The notes below the pieces were generated by a model. The model saw only the letters and a list, made by a program, of their open reading frames with translations, ran no database searches and was not told the DNA's origin. From Sesamum alatum (Eukaryota > Streptophyta > Magnoliopsida > Lamiales > Pedaliaceae): DNA of 64,000 nucleotides. The translations under genes were made by a program, and so were the position numbers. The DNA lies in contig JACGWO010000010.1 of the NCBI GenBank assembly GCA_034509735.1, positions 10,553,193-10,617,192 of the forward strand, in the 5' to 3' direction. This document shows positions 1-11,455 of this stretch, in pieces. The first letter of the stretch is position 1. Each line of letters opens with the position of its first letter.

Positions 1-2632
1 GACAACATGATAATCAAGATAATGCACAGATTTGGCATGTGAAGTTGGGTCATATTTCTAAGGATAGGATAACAAGGTTGGTGGACTCAAAGAGTCTAGA
101 AATAGACGATTTGGACAACCTACCGACCTGCGAATCCTGTCTAAAGGGAAAGATGACCACAAATCCTTTGTTGGACAAATCACGCTAGCCAACGGTCTGT
201 TAGATTTGATCCATATGGACGTCTGTGGTCCGTTAAATACTCAAGCTAGGGGTGGATACTCGTACTTCATAATCTTTACTGATGATCAGTCATAGTATGG
301 TTATGTCTACCTGATGAGGTACAAATCTTAAGCCTTTGGAAGGTTTAAGGAATACAGACTTGAAGTAGAGAACTAAACCGGTCGTAAGATCAAAGCCCTT
401 CGGTCGGACCGAGGTGGAGAGTATTTAAATGGCGAATTTACTGATTATCTAAAAGAGAATGGAATTCTCTCTGAGTGGACTCTTTCTGGAACACCACAGT
501 TGAATGGTGTCTCTAAAAGGAGGAATCGAACCTTGTTGGACATGGTCTGATCCATGATGAGTTTTACCAAACTCCCCTTATCTTTCTGGGGATATGCTCT
601 TGAAACGGCGGCCAAACTTTTGAACTTGGCGCCATCTAAGAAGATATCTCAGATGCCATATGAGATATGGCATGGCAAACCTACCTCCTACAGATATTTG
701 AAACTGTGGGGTGCCCCGCATATGTCAAGAGATTAGTGGGAGATAAACTGGACTCCAAGTCTAGTTTATGCAGGTTCGTCAGATATCCGAAATAAACTAC
801 GGGGTATTATTTTTATAAACCCTCCGAGCAAAAGGTGTTTGTCTCGCGAAACACAGTATTCTTGGAAAAGGATTTTCCATCGGATAGTCGACACAATGAG
901 GTACTCCTTGAGGAATCAAGTGAGGTGCCCCATGAGACGGTAGTGACATCTGAGCCAGTAGTTCCCACTGATGATGTTCCAATCCTTCATAGGTCGGCCA
1001 GAGTATCCCAACCACCTGATAGGTACGAATTTCTGGGCCTGACCGGTCAGTTGGATAATGATCCAAAAACGTACGGAGAAGCGATGTCGGACATCGATTC
1101 GGATAAATGGCCTGAGGCCATGAAATCCAAAATGGACTCGATGGGTGCAAACCATGTTTGAACCCTAGTGGACCCACGCAAAGGGGTAAAACCCGTAGGG
1201 TGTAAATGGGTCTACAAATGTAAGCTTGGAGCTAACGGGGAGGTTACAACCTTCAAAGGCAGGCTTGTGGCGAAAGGTTACACTCAACAACCCGGGGTCG
1301 ATTTTGAGGAAACTTACTCGCCCATAGGAATGGCTAAGTCCATTCAGATACTACTTACCATAATAGTATGGTATGACTATGAAATATGGCAGATGGATAT
1401 GAAAACTGCCTTCCTCAACGGTTTCGTAGAGAAAGAGATCTATATGGATCAACCGGAAAGTTTCATATCTGTTGGAGAAGAGCAGAAGGTTTGCCGTCTC
1501 CAAAGGTCCATCTATGGCCTCAAACAAGCTTCCTGAAGCTGGAACATACGTTTTGATAAAGTCATACGGGGATATGATTTCATCAAGAACGAGTTAAGTC
1601 CTTGTGTATACAAGAAGATCAGTGGGAGCTCAGTTGCGTTCCTAGTGCTTTACGTGGATGACATCTTGCTCATTGGAAATGATGCTAAGATGTTGGGACC
1701 ACTAAAGCTTGGTTGTCAACATAATTTTTCATGAAGGATATGAGTGAGGCATCCTACATCCTTGGCATCAAGATCTACAGGGATAGATCTAGAAGGATGT
1801 TAGGAATGACCCAGTCCTCGTACATTGAGAAAGTCTTGAAGAGATTCAAGATGGAGAACTCAAAACAAGGATTCCTTCCTATGAGGCATAGAATTAAGTT
1901 GTCCAAGAAGCAGTCTCCTTAGACTGATAGAGCTTAAACGGATGTTGGACATTCCCTATGCTTCAGCCGTAGACAGCATTCAGTACGTTGTCCAATGCAC
2001 TAAACCTGATGCGGCTTTCACTTTGAGCATGACTAGTCGATATCAGACGTGTGTCGGGGAGGCACACTAGAGTGTGGTCAAGACTATCCTAAAGTACCTG
2101 AAAAGGACTAAGGACTTGTTGTTGATCTACGATGGTAGAGAATTGATACTGGAAGGCTATAGCGACGCTAGCTTCCAGTCGGATGACGATGATGCCAAGT
2201 CTCTATCTGGTTTTCTGTTCAGACTAAATGGTGGTGTGGTTGCTTGGAAGGGGTCCAAGGATGCTAGCATGGCGAACTCCACCATAGAGTCTGAATACAT
2301 AGCGGATTTGGAAGCTGCTAAGGAGGCCGTTTGGATGATAACTACATCCAATGGTTGGATGTAGTGCCTAGCATTGCTAAGCCTGTAGTTATCTTCTACG
2401 ATAATAAAGAGGCGATAGCACTAGCAAAGGGACCAAGATCTCATCACGATCCAAGCATATTCTTAGACGCTACCATCTGCTCAGAGAGATGGTTAGCAGG
2501 GGTGACGTTCGGAGGGACCGAGTCAGTTCTGTAGAAAACTTAGGAGATCCACTTACTAAGCCCGTGTCGCAAGTTGCCCATACTCAGCATCTGGATAAGA
2601 TGGGTTTGAGGTCAATGGGTGATTGGCTTTAG
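1..2632 (+). pseudogene. Decayed copia pol (integrase, RT, RNase H)
   Basis: Encodes remnants of the copia polyprotein that would integrate and reverse-transcribe the element. GAG-pre-integrase is at about 25-165 (WHVKLGHIS, then CESCLKGK). The integrase core is at about 250-540 (FTDDQS, LRSDRGGEY, SGTPQLNGV). RT runs from about 1075 to 1790, with KWVYKCK, GRLVAKGYTQQPGVDFEETYSP, MDMKTAFLNG and the catalytic YVDDILLIGND near 1650-1680. RNase H covers about 2100-2500 (GYSDASF, STIESEYI). The last codons read GDWL then TAG at 2630. Many in-frame stops and frameshifts interrupt it (for example near 190, 297, 550 and 1536). Family assignment is secure; it is not functional. Confidence 0.9.
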
Positions 2633-2634
2633 GT

Positions 2635-2646
2635 CAAGTGGGAGAT
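2635..2646 (+). other. Polypurine tract of copia A
   Basis: A purine-rich stretch (AAGTGGGAGA) lies immediately before the TG start of the LTR and just after the pol stop. This is the usual position for priming of plus-strand DNA. Confidence 0.7.
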
Positions 2647-4857
2647 TGTTAGAATAGGTGACCAGAAAGCTAATAGGTTTGGCGTTTTGTAACCTATTTG
2701 ACAACTTGATATAATGTAATATCATGTAATGAATAAAATGAGTATTCTTTACCTATGGTACCCTCTTTGTTGTGCTCATTTTCCATATGTTAAAATGTTG
2801 TTTTACATATATCACAACAAAATCCACAGACCACGATTAACAACACATGCAGTTGGGCCACGCATTAGATGGTGATCATAAAATCAACTGATAAAGAGTT
2901 GGGTCTGAAACGTTTCAAGTCGAGGACCTCGAGACAGGGCATCGAGAGTCCAATAGAGACTTACACCAAGAGTCGTGTTCATTGGATGAGTGTCGTGTTT
3001 TATCGGTGACAGGCGTGGGACGCCTACACGATCTTGGTGGGTTGGTCGACTGGGGTCAAGCTGTCTGAACTGACTCGTGGGGATCATCATATGGAAGCCT
3101 TGGAGGCTTGGTCGGTACGATTGGATTTCCCCGGTTCTGATAGTACGGGAGTAGTTCTCAGACTTGAGGAACCATGGCAATTACGTACACAAGATGGTTG
3201 TATCTTGGATCTGGCGAGAGGTGATCATTCTGTAAGATGATCATTATAAGCTTTGTCCAGTGTAGTCAGAATGTGTAGCGAGCACGGTGTCAGTATGTGA
3301 CAGAGTATCTCCTATGCACTCGGAGACACGTTCATGCTGCTTAAACCTGTGGCCACAGTGGTTGGTCGAGCAGAAAATGGTTTCTTGTGTCGATGCAATG
3401 AGGCATTCGTAGTCTCGAGTATTAAGCATAGATGCCTAGTCAAGGATGGGAACCGACGCCCAATTCCATACCCTAGACTAAGGCTGGGAGATGGTAGACG
3501 GTAGACGGAAGGACCGTACCCGTACAGAATCGGTGCCTAAATGTTCACGCCAGCATTCACCTAGTCTCTAGTGCCATGATCCGTTGCTAGATGGCCACCC
3601 ATGGTGACGAGCCCCTGTTGGACACGGGCCCAAGTCTAGCTGAGGGTGAACCTAAAGGATCACACACAAATTACCAAGAAGGTGGAGAAATTGACTTGGA
3701 GTCAATTTTGGAGGATAATTACGTAATTGGATTACATAAGGGAGTATCCATTGGATAGACGGGCCGATATTATATCGAGCCCTCGTTTAATCGGTAAATG
3801 GAATTTATCATTTAATGTGGTGAGTCGAAAGATTGGATCTTTTAATTGGAGTAATAGATAAATGGAAATTATTTAAGTGGACCTTAAATTAAATGGGATT
3901 TAATTTTGGGTTCGTAGTAATTGGATTACAGTGAAACCCAATCCGTTAAATTTTGGCCAAGAGGTGTGTTAATTCCATTCTTGGAATAGGAAGAAGTTAG
4001 ACTTCTTACCTAAAGTGGTATGATCAAAAATTACCACTCTTGGAGAGGTAAAAATTGGACATACATGGCCTTGATGAATAGACTTGTTTCTTTTGGTAAG
4101 AGACAAATCAATTCCAATCAAGCCTCTCTCTTTTAGTATGATTAAATCATACCTTAAGAGATGGTAGGCTTGATTGATGAATTAGTGGAATTGATTGGGA
4201 TGTATCTAGACATCCTTGGATGAATTTAGACACATTCCAATAATCACATTAATTTTGTATATATATGAGTATATACATTCATCAATGCAAGAGAATTCAT
4301 TATTCATCTTTTTCTAGGAAAAAGAAGAAAAATACACTATACATCTCTCTCAATTTTTGGCCCCTTCTCTCCCTCTAAGACATCCCCTTTGTTCTTCATT
4401 TGATCTTGGATCATTTGGATGAACAAAGCAAGTTTAAGAAAAATAATAATTAATAGTGTTCTATTTTCTTGAACCAAATACTCCAAGATCCGTTTTCTTC
4501 CAGTAGAAAAAACGTGCATCTCTTCCGGTGTGGTGTGGATTACCTCTGGAGAGTTCATACATTTGAACTTGGTGAGCATATCCGGAGAGGAACAACATTA
4601 GTAGCCGTACGAGTGTTTAAACTACAAAGGTAATTTCGATTTTACGCTCGTAGTATATGTTTTTTTTTTTATATCTATGCTCTATGTGAAACATACGTTT
4701 TTAATATTATCACATCCTACATCGAATGCCTGGTTGAGCACCCAAGGTACACCCCTTGGGATTTTATGATTATTGCATTTAATTTTATGCGATTAATTTC
4801 ATAATTCCATTCTCACGCTTCCGCTCACGCTCCCGGACGGATCCGCTTGTCCCTTCA
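2647..4857 (+). repeat. 3' LTR of copia A, about 2.2 kb
   Basis: Starts TGTTAGAATAGGTGACC and ends in CCCTTCA after the conserved motif CTTCCGCTC...GGATCCG. At about 2.2 kb it is very long for a copia LTR. It shares landmarks with the minus-strand LTRs at 6852-8777 and 56590-58739. One is a conserved box (CCGTTGCTAGATGGCCACCC, 3581-3600) about 950 bp from the LTR start; the corresponding distance is about 920-935 bp in the other two. Another is the GCTGAGGGTGAACC motif. No PPT-like sequence precedes the other copies, so this is the only one in the window attached to its own pol. Confidence 0.8.
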
Positions 4858-5559
4858 AAATGTTCCTAGAGAAAGGGCTAAAAGTCATCCACATACAATG
4901 TATGTAGGATTATTAACATACAATGCATGTAGTTGTGGAGAAGTTATAAAATTTGGAGAGATATGTGGAAGTTGCCTTATGGCTTAGAAGACTATTACTT
5001 CCTTCCTTATCTGACACAACTTTGCAGCTCTGACACAACACACACCGGCCAATTTTTGCTCTCCATTACTCTAAGGATTTTTGGCCTCTCTCATTCTCCC
5101 ATAGTCGAGTTTTTCTCTCTCCAAAATGCCTTGTGTTCTTCTTGGTTAAGAACAAAAGAAAGATCGAAACACACTAATCATTAGTGTGGTTTCGATTTCC
5201 TGTTCCACAGATTCGTTTCTTGCTACCACGAGGATGAATCTCAAAATTCTGATGTGGTGTGGACGCATTTAGAGGGTCTCTATGTTGAGGCTTCATACGG
5301 ACGAGAGTTGAAGAGGAGATCAACACATGTAGCCGATCGAACGAGAAAACAAGAAAGGTAACATCCATTTATGTTGATGCTCTCAATTTCTTCTTTATGC
5401 CATAGCCAATCGTAGATTTATTTATTAGTTTGTATTTTGCATTCATACACCGATAGCCCAAGAACGTTCAAGGGCATAACCCTTGAACGTGATTTAAATT
5501 CCACATGTTTCATTTCACCGTGGTTCTGCCGTGTTTTAGGACCGATCCGATTTTTTTCA
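4858..5559 (+). repeat. 3' portion of a related copia LTR (element B)
   Basis: The last about 70 bp have the family's terminal pattern: a CCGTG(T) motif, then ACCGATCCGA and a T-run ending in CA at 5559, followed directly by a primer-binding site. The region around 5100-5370 resembles the equivalent part of LTR A (GGTGTGG, GTAGCCG, GAAAGGTAA). Only the terminal third of the LTR is present; the rest was probably displaced by element A. Confidence 0.6.
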
Positions 5560-6440
5560 AGTGGTATTAGAGCCTGAATTGGTGTATGTGGCTATGGAAT
5601 ACATGTTTTACGTGTTCAAGCATATTCAATATTTTGAGATCGGCTTAAAAACCATGTGTTATTGAATTTAATTTTTCATAATTATTTGTTGAAAATTTCA
5701 TGATTAAATTTGTTAATTATCATGGATATTGGGTGATTTTAGAAAATTGAATTTATTTTTCTGAAATTAGGTCAATTTATTTCAATTTTTATGGGCAGAA
5801 TAAAAAAAAAAAAAAAATTTACAGTGCAGCAGCAGCCACTACCGGTCGGCAGCAGGCTGGCTACTGTCGTGCACGCGCAGGGTGCCCACGGGCGTTGGCC
5901 ATCCACGCGCATGGCCGGCTAACACCGCCGATCAGATGGGCTGTTTTTTCGCCATTTTTCCAAAAAATTGAATTTTCTGGTATTCTGCATGTTTTTCTAA
6001 AATATTTAATTTATGGCTTATTTAATTTTAATTGAGAATGGTTTTTTTCTAAAATTAAATTGCCTAAAATTATTTTGAAAATAATTTCCAAACAAAAAAA
6101 AAATCCTTTTTGTACATGAACTCTACGGGGCTTCTAATATGCATTTTTTTTATTGCAACTGTAGACAGGTATTTTTTTGCATTTAATTATATTTCATTTA
6201 TTGGTTATCGTATGTTATAATACATGGTTTGTATTATGTGAGAAGCATGATTATGTGGGATAAATGATTATGTGTATAATTTGTTAATTGGAATAACAAA
6301 GGATGATTATAAAGCCCACTGAAATGTGTATGATGTTAAATTTCTGTTGGATAGAGCCTACGTGCCTCTTAATTTTCCTTACCTCTCTCGTTTTATGCAT
6401 TGTTATTAAAAAGACTTGCTCTTTCCTAGAGAAGAAAATC
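5560..6440 (+). mobile_element. Primer site and untranslated leader of copia B
   Basis: TGGTATTAGAGCC at 5562 matches the plant initiator-Met tRNA primer site (TGGTATCAGAGC) with one change. The leader that follows is AT-rich except for a GC-rich island at about 5825-5940. It then shows the motif GATAGAGCCTACGTGCCTCT and a TTATTAAAAAGACTTGC stretch near 6400. The same leader, with the same order of features, is seen at 53916-54940. No gag follows; homology is lost after about 6440. Confidence 0.7.
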
Positions 6441-6851
6441 CCACACATCCCTCGCATTTTATAACCATTAGTTTATGTAATGTAATTTATAAAATTATAC
6501 CGAATATCTTGATTAACAGAATTTGACCCCTCCTACAAGAATTAATTGTTCCTTACCAAAACACTTTTGTTCCCAACGGACATATTACAGATAATCATTG
6601 CGAGCTCATGAAATGTTATTTACCCTTAGGCGTGAAAAAATAAAAATTTACTTTATATGGCCCTAAAGCTTGACCTAGCAAACACATATAACAAACTAGA
6701 ATGGAACTACATACAATTGTTCTTAACAAACTTAAATTTCCAAGATTATCATTGATAGAATTAACTCGTAATATGAACTGACTTCGTTGTCGTTGCACAA
6801 AATATATGTCTCGATTATAGATCGTTGCTGGCCAGTTAAGTATCTCATCTT
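6441..6851. other. Unassigned intergenic sequence
   Basis: About 410 bp with no coding pattern I recognise and no clear repeat. It lies between the copia leader and a minus-strand LTR. Confidence 0.4.
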
Positions 6852-8777
6852 TGAAGGACCACTTGGATGGTCACGGTGGTAGCAAATAAACCGTTGTATT
6901 CTGTCATAATTGCGAGTGAGATTATCATTTCGCGCGGGCCTGCATTACTGGCAAGTAACGTGAGGCTCAAAGTAGTGAAAATTGAAGGCTCAACATTAAA
7001 AGGAACCTACTCGGTTGTAGTTTTGTCTGCAAACCGCTACTCGTGTTGTTCCCTATTTTGCACCAAGATCTTGAACAAGAGACCCTCTAAATCGTACACG
7101 CAATCCACCCACGTATCTTGATCCTCGTGCTAGCGAAAAATTAAGTGTATATTTTAGAGAGGATGGGTCGACCAAGCGTTATTAGTTAACGTGATCAATC
7201 CTCTTAAGTTCACTTGTATGAAACAAGGAACCAAAATCTTTCTTGGGAAAAAGAGGGAATGGGATGAGAGAGGGAGAGAGTCGGCCGAGCCTATTGTGTG
7301 TGTGTGTGTGCGCACTTATTGATCATCCTTCTAAAGTCTCTACCTAGGAGTATTTATAGTAGGGGTCTCTTATTCCTCTTCAAACTCCAACTTTAGAAGT
7401 GTGGTTTGACTAGGATTTTGACCTAGTCAAAGTCCTAGTCAAATTAGGCTTAGGCCCTTGATCTCTCCTCTTTAATCTCATCCGTCAATCATTATGATGG
7501 ATTTAATTATGGAATATTTATATTCTATTTAAATAAATCATAGGGCTTTAAATAAATAATAATAACAATAATAATAATAATAATAATAATTATTATTATT
7601 ATTATTTAAAGCTCACTTAATATATTCAAATAAATCTAATTTATTTATTATTTGATTTCATTTAATCTAATTAAAGGAATCAACATTAAAAAAAGGAAAG
7701 GGAAGCGATTAAATCTAATTTAAATCGTTCAACCTCTCTAAATTAATTCTAAATTAAATACCTTTATTGCGAGCGGATTGTGTGTGTTAGGTTCACCCTC
7801 AGCTAGATTTGGCCGAATTCCCAATCATCTCCTGATAGGAGTTCGTCCGTCACCATGGGTGGCCGTCTAGCAACGGTTCATGGCACTAGAGGCTAGGTGA
7901 ATGTTTATGGTGTGAACATTTAGGCTATTTAGTACGTTTATCCTTACATCTACAATCTCACTGCTTAGAGTCTAGGGCATGGATCTGTAGGTACTCATTC
8001 TTGACTTAAGTCTTGCCTCGTCCACACTAACGTCACAGGGGTCCCACCCATTTGTTCATTTACTGTGGCCACAGATTTATCAGGGATGAGTCTCAGAGTA
8101 AAGTGAGATATTACCGTCAGCCTTCTAACAGGAGATGCTCTCTTAAGACCTACTGTCACGCTACACATCTTGACTGCACTAGATAGGGCTTATGATAACC
8201 GATTTACTCGACTTGGCAGCCTTTTGTCATACCTAAGATACAGGCACGGTGTGTAGGTGATCTCAGTAATCCATTAAGTCCAAAGATCAATTCGTACTGT
8301 TGGAACCGGGAATACAAGTCATACCAATAACCCTACTCAAGGCCTTCCATATGACGGTTCCCACAAGTCACCTAAGTCAGCAGCCACCTAGCTGGCTGAC
8401 CCACTAACATTGCATGGACGAGCCTCGTCACTTGTCGATGAAGCGCGACTGCAATTGCTTAGTGCAAGTCTCACACGGATTCTCGATACCCTATCTCGAG
8501 ATTCCTTGACTTGGAGTGTTTCAAACCAATCTGGAGAAACTGATTTTATGAACTACCATCCAATGCGTAGTCCCATTTTCTCGGCATGTGTTTTCGGTCT
8601 GTGGGCTTTGCTTGTGCAGTGAACAATTAATGTAAAGCAGTAAGTGAACACAAACAAAGTATTGAGCCAAATGAATATCACTTTCTTATTTATTATAATT
8701 TATTAAAACACTGAGACTGTTCAGACATAGGTTACATTAGCCCAATCAGATTGGTTTCACGGTCACATATTCTAACA
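6852..8777 (-). repeat. Probable solo LTR of the long-LTR copia family
   Basis: Read on the minus strand it starts TGTTAGAATATGTGACC at 8777 and can be followed to about 6852, where TGAAGG on the plus strand is the complement of the family ending CCTTCA. The conserved box (CCATGGGTGGCCGTCTAGCA, 7853-7872) and the GGTTCACCCTCAGCTAG motif (7790-7806) are placed as in LTR A. No polypurine tract precedes the start. I found no matching 5 bp target duplication, so the low end may be slightly off. It contains a microsatellite at 7559-7606 and a TG run near 7296. Confidence 0.65.
7559..7606. repeat. Self-complementary AAT/ATT microsatellite
   Basis: A run of AAT repeats turns into a run of ATT repeats, so the tract can fold on itself. 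It lies inside the minus-strand LTR. Confidence 0.8.
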
Positions 8778-8912
8778 ACTGCCTCACCACAGTAGTCCAA
8801 TTATAGTATCTCTCCACAATCCCCTTCATGCATAAGTCGAACATAACCTCATCCATTATTTTGAACCTACGGTTCTTGCACTTATAGCATGGTCACCTAA
8901 TCTTATTAGGCC
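8778..8912 (-). pseudogene. Fragment of CACTA (TNP2-type) transposase N-terminal domain
   Basis: Minus-strand translation gives the transposase-associated domain pattern CYKCKNRRF, then DEVMFDLCMKGIVERYYNWTT, with one TGA inside. This is the N-terminal zinc-binding module found upstream of the TNP2 transposase in plant CACTA elements. A closely similar but separately decayed copy is at about 40730-40870. The fragment stops exactly at the LTR edge (8777), so either the LTR inserted into it or a rearrangement joined them. Confidence 0.7.
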
Positions 8913-9155
8913 CCGTTTACTTTGATGTATTAGCCTAAATAAGAAAATTAGTATAACATAATATATTATTTACTTTCATGTATGGGAGCCTGTATAATTA
9001 TAGGGGCTTGTATTAATTCTTGTTACACTTGCACATGTTAATTGTACAACAATAAATGCTAGGGGCAAAAGTCCATTTTACCCTCCAATAATAGTGGGGT
9101 AGGTGTCATTTAGAGAGCTCACCTACCAACATTACACCAAATGGGTAATTTTTCC

Positions 9156-9195
<40 letters not shown>

Positions 9196-9255
9196 CCAAA
9201 GTAAACACTTGACATATTTTATCTGATTTTAATAATACATGTAAGTAAACACATC
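8913..9255. mobile_element. Putative MITE with nested terminal inverted repeats
   Basis: GTTTACTTTGATG near 8917 is complementary to CACCAAAGTAAAC near 9194 (one mismatch). A second pair is nested with it: TTTACTTTCATGTAT near 8970 and ATACATGTAAGTAAA near 9236. It contains a (TA)n tract at 9160-9193 and no ORF. The superfamily is uncertain and the ends are approximate. Confidence 0.4.
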
Positions 9256-10170
9256 ACAATTAATATATGACTTTTTTATATAGGTAGGAAATATTCTTTT
9301 CTTAAATTTATACTATATAATAATTTTATTTTAATTATATATTATAAAATATTTATAGTTATAAATAAAATTTATAAAATACTTATAAATATATATTTAT
9401 AAAATATTTATATTTTTTATTTTTTATTAAAATTTAAATAAACTATTTATTTATACAAAGATAAAATTATTTATAATTATCTATAATTTTATGTATTTTT
9501 ATCTATAAAATCTATAAGTATTTATAAATTAATAATTTTATGTGTTTATTATAAAATAATAATCAATTTTATAATTTATAAGTATTTATAAAATAATTAT
9601 CCATAATTTTAATTGTTTATATTTTTTGTTGTGTTGATAATACATTGAAGTAGATTTTTTTTAATTTTTTTTAAGTTGGTATATTGAGTTATATATTATT
9701 CTAATTTATAAATACCTTTTAAAGTGTGTAAGATTATTTATTATATGCATACAGGGACGACGTGTCACGGAAATTATTATAAAATATAAATTCAAAGCTT
9801 GTTTTATGTAAGTGCTTATGTGGCAGAGAAGAGATAAAAAATGTCCACCTCAAGTGCCAAGTCATTCTTTAGTGCCACATGGGATAAAAAAATATCCCCA
9901 ATTTTGCAGCCTGTGCAGTGCACGTGTTATTTTTCGGCCACCGGTGGACCTAATCGAAGTATTTTTGTAACATAGTGTATAAAATTAAAAATTATCAAAG
10001 TTATTGTACTAAAATTGAACGAGAACCAAGTTAATGATTAAATTCTTTTCCCTATTATATATATACCAATATAAAAAATAAAAAAATTCGAAGGTTGATA
10101 TATAAACAAAACTTTGAGTCCTTTGATAGTTAGGATCCAAGAGAGTAGGAAAACAAATGAGATGATGCAT
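9256..10170. other. AT-rich intergenic sequence, no gene seen
   Basis: Very AT-rich, with many short TATAAATA-type palindromes at 9300-9720. I see no coding pattern, RNA gene or bounded repeat. Confidence 0.5.
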
Positions 10171-11117
10171 TCTACTAGAGTTTTTTCTAACAGGTTTTGA
10201 GACGAAAAACTAACCACTGTAATATAGTCCCTGAATGTAATGTTGACAGATTTGACGAAGGTATTTGGAATGAAAGAATATAGCCATTAAAGTTTCCAAT
10301 GAAAATAGTTGATTCGAAAAACCGTCCCAAATCTATAAATTCCGACAGATGTCAAAATGCTTTTCCGATAGTCTTATGGATCAAATCGAAACGTCATAAA
10401 TAATTAAAATTTTCTAACTACAGTGGGTTGTCACAAAAAGTATCGAAAATTTTCAATAAAAAATATTCCGTCAACATATATATATTTGCCGATGAATGCC
10501 GAGGGAATTATATTCTCGTCAATTTCCGACGAACTTTAGGACGAACTACAATCTTTTGATGGATTACTCAGGACCCTCGGTCTAGCATTTTATGTCCGTT
10601 GGGAATTTATTTTTAAGGTTAAATATATTTTTGGTCCTGTAACTTAGGTTATTTGGCGTTTTCGTCCTTTAACATTCTAGAGTAGCATTTTGGTCCTTCA
10701 TCTTTTTACTTTTTGTTATTTTAGTCCCTTTTTCGTCGGAGTTCACCATTATTCGCCGGAAAAATGCATGTGCCTCTCACATGATATTTTATAATTGGGG
10801 CTTTTGTTCTTATTGGTCCATTTCTGCTAGAATTTTTGTCCCTTAACTTTTTAGGGTAATATTTTGGTCCTATATCTTTCTAATTTTTGCGATTTTGGTC
10901 CTTTTTTTTTGTCGGAGTTCACCCTTCTCGCTGGTGGAGGTGAACTCCGGCGAGCAAAAGGACTGAAATTGCAAAAATTAAAAAGATACAGGACAAAAAT
11001 ACTCTTTAGAAAGTTAAAGAACAAAAATACCAAATAACCTATGTTACAGGACTAAAAATACATTTAACCCTTATTTTTATCCGTCGGAAAATTATATTGC
11101 TTTTGTTTTTTAGTGTG
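10171..11117. mobile_element. Possible small nonautonomous CACTA-like element
   Basis: Ends in TTTTTTAGTG at 11108-11117, the form expected for a CACTA right terminus. It carries repeated CCGAC/CCGTC-type short motifs in both outer parts (10350-10600 and 11080-11095), like subterminal repeats. A Mutator-like MITE with its own target duplication lies inside. The left end is not clear. Confidence 0.35.
10616..11070. mobile_element. Mutator-like MITE, 455 bp, perfect 9 bp target duplication
   Basis: Long terminal inverted repeats: the left end AGGTTAAATATATTTTTGG pairs with the right end TACATTTAACCC, and the match continues for about 40 bp with few mismatches. TTATTTTTA flanks both sides (10607-10615 and 11071-11079). 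A 9 bp duplication plus long TIRs is typical of Mutator-like elements. Internal sequence has no coding capacity. It lies about 260 bp upstream of the zinc-finger gene TATA box. Confidence 0.8.
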
Positions 11118-11334
11118 ATAACCTAAACAAAAAACTCGAGCAATGACTGGCAGAGTTGCATGGCGTATATAAATGTAGCATTGCAGTGAAAAATGAGATA
11201 GTTAATACTGACAGACAGATGGATGCATGTTTGTATCTGAAGCAGCATTATTAGTTTATTAAAGGAAAACATGGGTGGGTGGCTGCTGACACTGAGATCA
11301 CTTCATCTCTCTTTTCAATATCTTAAACTTAAAC

Positions 11335-11346
11335 TATATATAAATA
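11335..11346 (+). promoter_or_regulatory. Probable TATA box of the zinc-finger gene
   Basis: TATATATAAATA is followed about 25-35 bp later by a pyrimidine-rich leader (CCACCTTGCCC, CTCCCTCCACTCTCTCC), typical of plant 5' UTRs. The assignment depends on the long 5' UTR intron inferred downstream. Transcription would start near 11370. Confidence 0.5.
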
Positions 11347-11455
11347 CACACAGAAAGCCAACACCACCACCTTGCCCTTTTCTTTTCTTGACTTGTCTGG
11401 CGCCCCACCACTGCTCCCTCCACTCTCTCCTCACCTTTGCTTTGCCATATTTTTA

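Larger units (their letters stand above)
1..4857 (+). mobile_element. Ty1/copia LTR retrotransposon A, 3' part
   Basis: Most of pol and one complete 3' LTR of a copia element whose 5' half lies outside the window. Domain order is GAG-pre-integrase, integrase, reverse transcriptase, RNase H, then a purine tract, then the LTR, which is the copia order (integrase before RT). The reading frame is broken repeatedly, so the copy is dead. It ends in TTCA at 4857. The following sequence (4858-5559) is the tail of a related LTR, which suggests element A inserted into an older copy of the same superfamily. That nesting is inferred; the left boundary is not visible. Confidence 0.85.

Noticed and set aside
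3034..3240. Short frames inside LTR A
   Set aside because: LTR sequence repeated elsewhere in the window without keeping the frame.
7559..7606. Regular AAT/ATT array as CRISPR-like repeats
   Set aside because: It is a simple triplet microsatellite with no spacers, in a plant genome.
8410..8622. 70-codon plus-strand frame
   Set aside because: It lies within the minus-strand LTR, whose sequence is shared with the other LTRs.
6852..8782. 5 bp target duplication for the minus-strand LTR
   Set aside because: The flanking bases (ATCTT and ACTGC) do not match, so no duplication is claimed.
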